Shown: piece by piece, positions 12,641 through 23,930 of the stretch | Position numbering within the stretch: position 1 is the stretch's first letter | Layout of the letters: each line of letters opens with the position of its first letter | Origin: Lanius collurio | Lineage: Eukaryota; Chordata; Aves; Passeriformes; Laniidae | Length of the DNA stretch: 64,000 bases | Direction: 5' to 3' | Assembly: GCA_020086605.1 (NCBI GenBank) | Contig: JACBWW010000015.1 | Location: 19,601,387 to 19,665,386 of the forward strand | Translations under genes and position numbers: made by a program | The notes under the pieces: model-generated | Told to the model about the DNA's origin: nothing | Seen by the model: only the letters and a program-made list of their open reading frames with translations | Database searches by the model: none

Positions 12641-13044
12641 TGTTGCAGTGCTAGGTTCAATTTAGCAAGCTGCAGCTTTCCCGGAGAGCTTAGCTGGGCT
12701 GCTTAGACCAGGGCAGCCATTCTGCCCTCCCATAGTCCTTTTGGACTTCCCTGAGCTCCTGCTCTGGCTAGCTGGGCTCTGCAACACAGTGATAGCAAAG
12801 GAGGCAGAGAAGGTACCCTCATGGAGGCCTCAGAGGACTTTTATTATTGCATCCTGCCCAGGTGGTTTCTGAGGCAGAGAGACCTCCTGATCCGGGTGCA
12901 GGGGGATTTTCTCAGGGGCTCAGGGGCAGAGTTGGGGTACAGGAAGCGACAGGGAGAGCCCGAGGGAGAGGCCAGGGCTAGGGGCAAGGGAAAGTGGGGG
13001 AACCATGTGGAATAAGAAAAGCAGTGGGTAAATAGACCACCACA
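12641..13044 (-). mobile_element. Solo ERV LTR, minus strand, 404 bp
   Basis: The segment begins TGTTGCAGTG and ends ACCACCACA, so it has the TG...CA ends of a retroviral LTR. It is flanked by 6-bp sequences GCCTGG (12635-12640) and GTCTGG (13045-13050), a target-site duplication with one mismatch. A six-base duplication is usual for ERVK/class II elements. On the minus strand an AATAAA-type polyadenylation signal (reads TTTATTATTG on + at 12840-12849) divides U3-R from about 195 bp of U5. GC content is clearly above that of its surroundings. No gag, pol or env flanks it, so it is a solo LTR left by recombination. Not matched to a named family. Confidence 0.72.
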
Positions 13045-13459
13045 GTCTGGTCTCTGGCAGATCATGTCTGAGCTTATAACTATTGGACTAAGGTCTTCTC
13101 CTCGTAGAAGAGAGATAATTTGTCCTTGGTATAATCTGTCCTGGCTCCTTACAGAAAATGGACCTCATCCTAGTGCTGAGCCATGCTGTGTCATTGTCGG
13201 AGGGAGCACTAATTCCTGTCAACCAAATTCACACCAGAGAGTGTGCTAACAATTCAACAATATAAGCAGTGCTGAAATTCATTCCCTCTTTAGACACTTG
13301 GTCCACTGGTACAGGCATAACAGTAGTATGTACCTAATTCAGAACAATTTTTAGACAGCAGATAATGACCAGGTAGCCTCCCTAACACACCTGACTTTTT
13401 CCTGGTTTCTTATAAACCATACCTGAGGAATAGGAGCCACCAAGCAGGCTGGAATACTC
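13045..13459. other. Spacer between two solo LTRs
   Basis: About 415 bp with no recognised gene or repeat. It is not a proviral interior, because each neighbouring LTR has its own candidate target-site duplication and the two LTR sequences are not alike. Confidence 0.5.
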
Positions 13460-13854
13460 TGTCACTGTTGAGATGGATATGACCCATGCAGACCCCAGAA
13501 CAGTTCCAGGCAAAAAAGGTTTATTCTACAAAGCCAGTGTCATTTGTACACTTTTGTGTGTTTATCATTCATGTCACTTATCCATTGGTCACTTAACTAC
13601 TATAATAAACTTACTGGCTATTATGTAACTATAATATACCATCACTGGTTCTCTGCAACATAAGCATCCTAAGCATTCTAAGCATTCAGAAAAACACCAG
13701 GTGCAAGTTTGTTGCTGTTCTCTCTCTGTATTGTTTAGATTTCTTGCTTCTGTTTCTCACAGGTACAAACGGACTGTGCTAAGATCAATGTCGTAACCAG
13801 ACAGGCTTGCTGACCTGCTGTTAATTCTCACGTCTCCTATTGGGATGTCAGGTA
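13460..13854 (-). mobile_element. Second solo ERV LTR, minus strand, about 395 bp
   Basis: The left end is TGTCACTGTTGAG. Flanking 6-mers ATACTC (13454-13459) and ATACCC (13855-13860) match at five of six positions, giving a likely target-site duplication. The right terminus reads GGTA instead of the expected CA, which is one C-to-T change. Read on the minus strand there is a TATA-like GTGTACAAATG upstream of TTTGTAGAATAAACC, the promoter to poly(A)-signal arrangement expected of an LTR, followed by U5 ending CAACAGTGACA. No internal retroviral genes are adjacent, so it is a solo LTR. The sequence differs from the LTR at 12641-13044, so a different family is likely. Confidence 0.7.
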
Positions 13855-16800
13855 ATACCCATATTTTGTCCCACTGATTGTGTCTAGTTCTCTCATTCAT
13901 TCACTGTGATGCACTTTAATCTTACCCTTAAATAATTTGCCATCCCTTCCCAGTTTGGAGCATCTTGAGTTTGTTCTCAACAATTTCCATCCCATATCAA
14001 ATTAGTTAAAAATAGTCATTAATATTAATCTCAGATCCCTGTGGAATCAGTCTTGATGCTGGGCCACAGTTACTTAATGAGCAGATTTTTTTTAACTAGT
14101 TGCATGTGGCAAATGAAGGGGCAGGAAAATTAGGTGAAGAAGGGTTCTTTCTACTAATCCTGTAATTAAGAAAAGGTGAGAACCAGTGAATATCACCAAA
14201 GTTGTCATGTAAGTCTTAGCAATGTTTTACATTCTATCACACTTACTCTGTCTCTCTGAGCAGGCAGCTGCTAGACTTAACTACAGTAAAATAATGTCAG
14301 AAAACAGAAGCAAAATATTTTGATCTGGGGACTGCAGAGCTGTGGGTGGTGTTAACTGTGGCCTCCTTGTAGATCAGAGACAAACCAGGAAGAACTTCTA
14401 GAAGAGTGAGGAGCTAAACTATGCTGTTACCAAATTAATGTGCTGTTCTTGCTAAAGTCAGCATAGTCTTCAGTGGAGTCAGAATTTCCTCCCCAGTACT
14501 TAAAACTCTACCAGGTTAACAGAAAAAGACACAAAAAATGACTTGCTGTTCATTTTTGGAGACAAGATATATGTGTATATTTGGTGTATTCCCCGTAGCC
14601 ACATTCCAGCTGCATGTTGGATGAGACTCAACTTTCTTTAAGTTTTCCACTCCTTGGTGCATTGCTTTCTACAAAGAATCTTGGCATATGTAATGGATAG
14701 AAATCCTGGTCTGTGCTGAACTTGCCTCTAGTCTGGATGATCACAGGATACCTGAGAGCATCATGGCCCATATCCACACATCACTTCAGATGCAGCCCAA
14801 GAAAGTCTCTGTCTTCAGACTGAAAGAGGTAGGTACCAACAGATGGAGAAGCCTGTTGACTTCCAGTCAAAGTTCAGTCTGTTTACCTGCAGATACTGCT
14901 GTCTCATTAAGTGATGCTCATTATCTTGGATGTCACAAGAATGTATTCACTCAACACAGTAGGAAAGTGCATTAACCAGGCTGAAGGGTGAATGGTAGAA
15001 TGATTCCCATTAGGAAGATAGTGGGAACCGTTTGGTTTTACCTTGTCTGATTCAATCTGTTTTTCCTATGTAATTGGTATTACTTTTTTGTTAAATGAAC
15101 ACAGGTCCAGCATGAAAAGGAAAGAGGGGGAAGAGAAGGAGAAACAGAAAGAGTCTTTGCATTGGCCAGTCAGGTAAGAGGAATCCCACCTGTGTTACCT
15201 CTCCAGGATGTTTCTTCCCTAATACATATGAAAGTCTCATATGCCAAGGAAACAGACCACTGTTGGAGCCATATCTGGAGTGTGCATCTGCCAAATCACA
15301 AAAAAGGGATTTTATAAGTAGCTCTACCAAAACCCATGTTTCAGAGGAAAACCCATCCCAAGCAAATTAGGTAGTGATTTGAAAACACCTTCATGTTTTC
15401 CAGAAGTACCCTACAAAGCCCTTAAAGCAAGTCTTGTAACTTGGTGTTACTCATTCCTAAAGGAGAATTTTTCTTCCCAACACTTTCTCCCTCAGGAGGA
15501 AGGGAGAGTTTGTAATCTGACCTGCAGTCAGTATTTCTGTACTGCACCTTTTGTGTACCCAGTGAATGACATGATCACTTTGTCACCTTGGCAAGCTGTG
15601 ATGAAAGCTGTATGGCCACTGACATTCGGTCTGTCCAGTCTCTTGGAGGAGTCTGTAGTTTTCTGTGCTATGCTGATCAAGACACATCAGAGATGATTTC
15701 ATGAGCAAGGGACAAGGAAGGTAGGAAAAGATTATTAAAATTGGAATGTTTTCCTGCTTCCATCTAAACTAAGAGTGGTTATCAAATTAATTCATAAACA
15801 CCATCAGCCACTGATAGTTATTTGCTGCTTCCCGATTAAACAGAATTCAGACCAGTGATCAAGAGACAAAGTGTCTGTCACTCATTAACAACTCTCTGAG
15901 CCATCAGTTTCCCAAGAGCACTAGGTTTTATAGGAATGTCAGGAAATATGCAGTAGTGATGGTGTAGTGTATGCTTGAAATGTTAATGAACTTTCTAGCT
16001 TAGATGTACTTGACTTACTGTAATTAGACAGCAGAAGACTTCTTTAAGATGCATTCCTAGAGCAAGTTAAACACTGTTTCTGTTACATGTCATTCTTCAA
16101 AGACAGCATCTGAAATAGGTATCTGAAGTGTAGCATTTGAACACTGTTTCATTTACCCCAGACTTCACTGTAGCAGCCTTTTCTGAATTTAATAAGGCTG
16201 CATTAGAATGAGCGGTGCCCAGAGTAACCTGAGTCAATGAAAAGCAATTTAATTCACTGTATGGAGAGGCATATGGTATCTCTCTCTCCCTCTGCCCCTA
16301 AAGTAGATTAAATGAAAAGCTTTCTTACGCATTGAATGAATGCTTTCAGGATTGTGTATCATACTGTGATCTCTATAAAATCTTGGGTAAAGGTGTATAT
16401 TTGGGTCACTGTGTATTTGTTCACAGATGGAAAGGTGAGTTGAACATAAATGAATACACCCCTCTAAACATACAGAAAGACAACTATTTAATTTACTGAA
16501 ATTGAATAAAAATGAAAGGAACAAAATAGCTGAAGCACAAGTAGTATAAACAGGATGGCTGTGATAATCTGTGTGTATGTGCTTTCATTCTTTGCAGTTC
16601 AGTAACACCTTCAATGCCATTTATACAGGGCATGCACTAGGAAATCCTGCCACTACTACACAGAGCTGGGCTCTCTGGGGACATGGCACAGTGAAATATC
16701 CTGGGCTAGTGTAAATACATGAGACATACTATTTATCATGACATTAATACTGTCCCTGACAACTGTACATTAATCAAAAGGATGAGGAGTGGGCCTGTAC

Positions 16801-18412
16801 CTTGCTATACAGGCATGTGGCACAGAGCAAGTTGGTGTTCTCAGCAGAGGTCACTGGCAGACACCATCCTTCACTGCAGGTTCAGAAACTTTGTTTTCAT
16901 CTTCTTTGAGCTACAAATACTCAGAAATTGCACTAGGTTGTAAGTTGTGCTTTTATTTCATGCTGGTATTTGATCTCATCTTTTATGTCTATTTTGTATA
17001 TTCCAGTTAGCATGTTAAGGTTTTCTGCTAGCAGTTTGCATCTTCTTGAGATGTAGATGTTAAAACCAAATGCCTGAGTGTGGAGGTCAGCATTTGTTAT
17101 TATCTGATTTGGACTGTATGTGTTAACATTTAACAGCAAAACTGAAGTACACAGGATGCAGAACTAAGTGTTTGAGTTCTTCTGGCGTAGAGGGCATCTG
17201 GACTTCAATATTTGCTACCAAGACAACAGTTTAGCTTCAGGCAACAACTCATGAAGTTACTATATATGCTACTAGGAGATAAAGCTTCTTCAGAAAATCA
17301 AACTATGTCACCATGTGATTAGTTTTAAGAGTGAATTAAAACAAGAATTGCAAAGCTAAACAATCTCTGTAACATCAAATTTACTCCTGTCTCTAATAAA
17401 CTAAGTTCATGTTTGAGAGACAAATTAAAAACCCACAAGCTTAACTTCTCTAGCAGTGGTAAAAAAGGTCAGGAGGAAAGTGAGGTTTATCCAACAGATG
17501 CCCACACTTTTCTTATGAGTAGGTTTAGAGAGAAAATATTTCACAGCTATATTCATTGTTCATTCATCAGAAATTATCTCACAATTCAGAGTACATAATT
17601 CCAGGTATTGCTAACATCTTTACATACTATAAACAACTAATTTAATGTTTAATGATTGTTAATTGTAGTTTAATGATACCTTCTGCTGTTTGAAATTGTT
17701 ATGGATCAAGTCTAAGCAGCCATTTTGGAAGATATACAAGGTTTGTGAATCATATGTGGCTGACTCTCCAATCTGCTGTGAAATTTGTGGATAGAAAATG
17801 GAAAAAAAAAAGATTTTCTATGTGCTGGGAATAGGTAAATTATTTAAATAAGAAATGATGGGCTGGAATATTGCACTGTGTATGTGCATGTAAAAGATAG
17901 CAGTACTTATCTGTGGAAAGAACTCCCAGCAGCTATTTACTGGTTAAATTGGTTTGTGAGTCAGTCAGAACTTTTATTGCCAGCATAACATACAGCTACA
18001 ATGCTTGTGAATCTCTATAATTTTGTTTTGTTTTGGTTTATTTTATTTGGGAAGATGAGCTTCCAAACCAGTCCTGTGTGTGCTGTGCAGGACTTGAGCA
18101 CTGCTTGGGCAATGTGTGGGCCGCCCTTAGGGGAGGCTGGGCACCACAGTGTTGGTGTGTTCTGTAGTGGAGGTGGTATAGGACTGGTGGCTGTGGGATG
18201 TGGAAGGAGCCACATCCTTTTGCAGTGACAAAACTCCAGGCAGTGTGCTGGTGGGGACTCTGAGCTCCTGTTTCCTTTTGCATACTTCTGTCTGCATATT
18301 CCATGGGAGAAGGATCTTTGAGACTTATATTTTTCATTTTTTTTTTCAGGTAGAGCTGAGGCAAAGATAGCAGGAAGAACATTGCTGTATACGTGTTCAT
18401 ATATACACATAA

Positions 18413-18429
18413 ATATATATATATATATT
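18413..18429. repeat. (AT)n microsatellite
   Basis: About eight uninterrupted AT dinucleotides, followed by a TATATT run. Confidence 0.85.
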
Positions 18430-19020
18430 ATATTTTCTTTTAGACATTTCGTGCCAAGCTATTGTTACCTAGAACTAGAATTCAGTTTAATGGCTCCCAT
18501 CGTCTCTTACTTAACCTCATGTCTTCTGTGATGAAAGAGCAAATTTTTTCAGAGACAAGAATTGTTCCCATCAATAAAACAATTGGGACAACTTTTTAGC
18601 AGACCCAATTCTTACCGTGGCTTTCTAGCCATCAGAAAAAAACAAAACAGAAAGACAACTCTGGATCATCCCTATCATCCCCTTTGCACCTTTTTTCCCA
18701 TCTGGTTTTATTTAAGAGACCTAAGTAGGACTTTGTAGGAGTGGGTAGACAAATATAATAAAACATAATAGGACAGAGACAACAGGGACAGATCGTGGAG
18801 AGTGTGGGCTGACTGTTCATTCTCCCTTTTGTTTTCATGAGAAAATCTTTAACAGTACCCAAATAGCAGGAAAGTACTAAGAAAGTTCAACAGCAAAATA
18901 GAGGCAGTCAACTTCTGAAAATGTACTCGAAATTTATATTTATGTTCAACCAGCATCTCAATGTACATTTGCATCCTGAGAGACCTACCAGATTACTTTC
19001 AGAATGATCATCCCTCTCAG

Positions 19021-19063
19021 CCTCCACATCAGAGTCTGTGGATCCTCCACATCAGAGTCTGTG
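19021..19063. repeat. 23-bp tandem duplication
   Basis: CCTCCACATCAGAGTCTGTG occurs twice, at 19021-19040 and 19044-19063, separated by GAT. The two 20-base copies are identical, so the duplication is recent or conserved, or the result of replication slippage. Confidence 0.95.
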
Positions 19064-20607
19064 ATAATGTTTTCATTATGATACTAATATGAGAATATAT
19101 ATGAGCAGATCCATTGCTCTTGTCACCTGGGATTTCCCATGCAGAACCTTCTTCAATCAATTCAGCTGCCAAAGATATTTTCTGACTTAGTATCAGAAGC
19201 CTGTCCTTATCTGATTTGTTCTCCCTTCTAGTCAAAGAACAGTTCTAGGAGAGATATTCATGGAAGATTCTTTGCACCAGATACTCTCTCCATTCCATCA
19301 CACAAAACTCTGTGGACCATACTATGCAAAAATGTTTTCAGAAGCTTTTGACTGTCCTTCCAGCCTTTCCTTCTTCTTGGAGTGGAGTTTAAGCCTCAGA
19401 TTTCATAAGTACTCCATGAAGTCCCAGACACTCTTAGTGTACTGTGATAAACAGGAAGTGTCCCACTTGCCCTGAAATGAATTCAGGACTCTTAAGTTTG
19501 ATTCTTCTAAAAGTTCTCATAGTCACTGAGTCCTACACAGTTTTGACAGGAAGCATGAGTATAATTTATGATGCCGCTTAGTCCTTGACAAAACATGACT
19601 ACAGTAGAGATCATCAAATATTTGCCTGTGTTTTCTTCTGGTTTACCACACAGTAACTAGATTAGAGGAATTTTTGTTTCTTATTAGATCCATCTCTGTA
19701 GGAAAATCTCATGTTGCAGATACAATTTCTCTGAGGATCATAAGCAATGATTCAATTAACCTCCCTCTGAAAAGTTTGTTGGTAGCATTTGAAATTAAGC
19801 CACCATATCTAAATCAGGATTTCTCTTCATCCTATTCTAGTTTTGACTTCTAATGAGTCAAAAGTGGCTCTCTTAAAATAACTATGGATTCTATGGTTCT
19901 AATAAAATACTAGAGTATCTATTTTTAATCTTTTGAGTAAACACTTATTTCACCTACCTCTTATCACAAATCCTTTGCTAAAGAAGATAATGCTTTAAAT
20001 CCAGTAGAAAAAAGGAGGATAGCTTTAAAGATGAGACATGAAAATGAATATCAGAAGAAAGCTTATTATTGAAATAATAATAATAATTATTATATTGATA
20101 TTAATAATAAATAACATCTTTCTTAAGAAGCCAAAGTTTTTATAATATGTTCTGTTGACTATGCTTGCTTGGGGAGTTTTTGGTTGCTTACTCTGTCTTG
20201 ATTCCCAGACTGTGGATTTTATGTGTATGTTATATATAATGTATTTATACCTAATTTTAAAAAGAAGGAGAATGATCTTTCTTGTTTAATTCTTTATGTA
20301 TATATTCTTCTTAATATATGATAATATGCCTGTTGGGGTTTTTGTGGGGATTGTTGGGTTTTTTTCTTCCAAGAATTAAAATTCCTCATGATATTAAGCA
20401 AGAGTCTTGTTTTTAGCATCATTTTCTGGTTCAGCATTGGACCAGGTCAGAGATGTCCTGCTTAATGATGAAAAGAGTGTTGAATTTTGGACATGAAAGT
20501 TTTAGTAATTTCAGTTGCTACTGATTTGTATGCAGAGAAAAGACTAGTAGAGAAATGAAAATTTGACATTTATCTCCTCATATAAATGGAACGATTTATT
20601 CTTTAAA

Positions 20608-20635
20608 TCAAAGTAACCTACTTTGGTTACTTTGA
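20608..20635. repeat. Inverted repeat, 11-bp perfect stem
   Basis: TCAAAGTAACC at 20608-20618 is followed by a 6-base loop and its exact reverse complement GGTTACTTTGA at 20625-20635. Confidence 0.9.
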
Positions 20636-23389
20636 AAGCCTGTCTTCATTTTTTTCAGCATCTGATTAAGGAACATTTTTCTTTAGCAAGGGAATTTTAT
20701 GTTCAGTGAGTTCAAGTTTACTCAGTCCTGACCTTAAAAACTGATTTCTGCCTAGAAGGTTATGTTTCTGAAGATAAAAGTTGACTGCCAGTAGAAACCA
20801 TGGGTAAATCTTAACAGATGGCAGTACATGCTGCAATTTTGTGAAATTGCTGCACAGGACTGTATATACAACTTATTATGCATAGCTGTTGGGATCTGTG
20901 CAATTGAGTATGAATATATAGTGTGTGGGATTAGTTCTGCAGAGAGAGAACTTGTGTGGACTAACATGGTGACACAGTTGCATGTGTTTTTACATGTGCC
21001 TCAGCCTTGGACAAAATTCCATGTGCAAGGCAATCCAAACAGTTTAAGTGTACAGTGTGTCCTGCCATGGCCCTGGGGGTAGAGGGCTGATGTGTTTCTG
21101 AGATGGTTCATGTACACATATTTGTGAGCTGAGCCTGTTTCAAAGGTCGTTTGTACTGAGATGGATGTACAGATGGAGAGAAGCATCTGTGGAAAATTTG
21201 GTCAACAAAAGAGCAAGTAAAGACCAACAGGTAATTTTGTCCTGAGGTATTCGTTCTTTTTAAGGAATTTGATTTGTTCTATTCTGCTACTGTTCTGTTT
21301 TGTTATGTGTCTCCAAGACAAAGTTGGGGTAGTATAAAATTACCTTACGTTTCCTCTGTAAATATTCTTTTACAAGAACTCTGCTACCTGATTAATTGCC
21401 AAGAACCTACTCTACCGGGTATTGTGGCAGCTGGACCAGAAAGACTGTCTCTCACTCACTTTTCTTCCTTGGAAATTATTTCTGGCTGTCCAGGGGAAGA
21501 GCTGGATCTGACTTGCCATGATAAAATATAATCAATCTTGAACTCCAGAGGAGGATTGAATAGATTTTTAGAAGCTTAGGTGGATCAAATCAGCATATCC
21601 AAGTTTGTAAAACTTTTTTGTTTTTTGAAATACGAGGGAACACTCAATACCGAAAAACAGATATTAGTTGAAAATAGCATCAACATTCTAATGTGTACTG
21701 AGGAGAAAAGGTTTGAAGTGTTTAAACAACCTCTCCACAAACTAAATAGTTGCTGACTAGCATAAAAGAGTTAATTACAGCTCACTTTCCAGTAAGTAAG
21801 AACTTTCTAATACCTGCAGGTGTCCAGTAGATTCTTTTATATCAGCTAGCCATAAGGGGTAACATGATCCTGCACTATATCCTTTTGAGTGGAAGTAGAC
21901 ACATTTTGTAAGGCAATAGAGGAGATTAATAACCACATTGTTATTGAAAAGAACATGAACATCACACCGAAATGCCTTTCAACTTTCTGGAAGTTCAAAC
22001 TGGGCTCCAACAGGGCTCTAATCTGCCTTTTAACTTAAACTGAAACACTCCAATTGGAGCTGCTTTGTATGTTTGGATCATTGCTATACAGCTGAGCTTC
22101 AGCTCCATCCTGTTGGAAATCTCCATGCCCTGTTGGTCTCTGCCTGCTGTATCCTCACTTGATATGGCAATCAACCTTTTCTTGGCAGCTCTCAGTAAAA
22201 GCCAGCTACCAGCTGTTTCCTGTGACAGAATGAAGCCAGTGCTCGCTGCTGCTGCTTTCTTTAGGGCTTTAATGCCTTTTATCAAGAGTTTTCTTTTTAT
22301 TAAGAAGACTACTACGGCAGTGCACATTCAAAATTCAAATAGCTTTAGGTAAGGAGGAGACTTCAAATGTTTGGTGTCTTGGTGTCAAAATGAGGACAGC
22401 AATGGCAAGTGCATTCAAAAGCTACTCTGAGGTAATGCTGTACCTGTTCTACTTGTGAGCCCATTAAATCATTTGCAGAGGACTGCATTCCCTCTGCTGT
22501 ATCATCACTTCTGGAGAAAGAAGGGGTTGAGTGAAAAATCTTTCTCCCCCTCAGTTACAGATCTAATGTTGAGATACTTCTTTCTCCTGTAGATATTTCT
22601 GACCACAAGAAACACTTCTTGAATCTTCAGATGTCCAATATCCTTAGAAAAATACTGCCAGTACACTTTGATTCAAAGATATATTCAGATACAGCATTGC
22701 TAAATTGTACTATAAATTCATTTTGAGAACCTTCTATCAGCAAATGGCTTGATACAATAATCATGGAACTAAAAGCTATAAAAAGTAATTTTATCAGTCA
22801 TTAAGCACTTCTAGGGAGGGATCACATAGCAAAAACCTCAGCAATGCTAGGATAGCCATCCTACATAACCGTGCAGAAATTACTAAATTTCTTCTTTTTG
22901 AAAAGTGCAAACTGAAACAAAAAAACAGAGGTGCTTTTCTGCTTCAGGGGTATGCTGTCCTTTTGAATTTTCTTTTTGGCCTTTGTTCATACAAGATACT
23001 GTTAATTATCTTGTCTTACATGTAAAGTATATACTGAAATACAGATACTTGCAGAAGCACTTCTTAAAATTCAGGATTTCATTTAATTAATGAGATGGAC
23101 TTGCACATGCTACTGCTGTGTGCATACATACAGCCATTGGGAAACACTTCAGTAAAAATGAGACCTATAATCAATACCCCATGCATGTTGTCTTTATTGA
23201 CCTAAATAAATAACATGAAAAAATCTTCACACAAGTCTACAGCAATGCTCCCTTTTCTTGACTGTTGCAACACCACCTAAAGACAGGAAACCTATGACTT
23301 AGCAGGACCTGACTCACAGAAGACATCTAAACAAAGGTCTAGCTGATTCTTTAAAGTAAATATAGCAATCTGTAGGTTACAACATCATA

Positions 23390-23930
23390 AGCTGTTGCAG
23401 AGATTCCAGCTTGTTTTTCCTCCAAAACACTTCTCTTCAGCTCCTTCAAAAACTACCAACCATGGATAATTCACCACAGCCCTCGACAATTTGTTCCAGT
23501 TCTTAGTTATCATCACCTGCAGAAAGACAACTTTATTCCCCATCTAGACCAGTCCATTTGCCCCTTTTCTCCAGTTACACTCATGTCTACTAATCCGAAC
23601 AGCCTTCTATTCCTCCTGTTATTACTCACAGAGAGGGGTGAAATTGCTTCTTAACCTTTTCCACTGTAAGGTAAATAGACCAAGCTTTTAGTTCTTCACT
23701 CATTCAGAACATTTTGTAATCCTTTAAGAATTCTCATGGCTCTTCTCTAATTTTTTTGCATCATTTGCATTATCCTCCTTAAATTGTCAATATCAGAACT
23801 GGAGATAGCCAGCCCATACCTGCTGCAGGAATGCCAAATGGAGGGCTTATACAAGCTTTCTGCTTCTGCTAGGATCTTCTCATTATCTACCCATTATGCT
23901 GCACATATTGATGCTTTTTGACAAAGGGAA
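23390..23930 (-). mobile_element. Old CR1/L3-like LINE 3' region, minus strand
   Basis: Read on the minus strand this resembles the 3' part of an ancient CR1-superfamily LINE. On the + strand the order is TTGTTCCAGTTCTTAGTTAT, AGAAAGACAACTTTATTCCC, TTCTCATGGCTCTTCTCTAA, ATATCAGAACTGGAGATAGC and GCCAAATGGAGGGCTTATAC. This corresponds to the reverse complement of the CR1/L3 block that reads roughly 'other lesser growth ... agaagagc ... ccagttctg'. It is far more diverged than the other CR1 copies here, so it was probably inserted before or early in bird evolution. Edges are approximate. Confidence 0.65.

Larger units (their letters stand above)
13855..23389. other. Long intergenic stretch, no gene recognised
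   Basis: AT-rich non-coding DNA of about 9.5 kb. It contains an AT microsatellite (18413-18429), a short direct repeat (19021-19063), an AT-rich palindromic area around 20070-20110 and a hairpin-forming inverted repeat (20608-20635). The 21960-22360 block is less AT-rich and open in overlapping frames on both strands, but shows no recognisable protein domain; it might be conserved regulatory sequence. Confidence 0.5.

Noticed and set aside
12641..13854. A single provirus with LTRs at 12641-13044 and 13460-13854
   Set aside because: The two LTRs are not similar, each has its own flanking duplication, and the 415 bp between them carry no retroviral gene.
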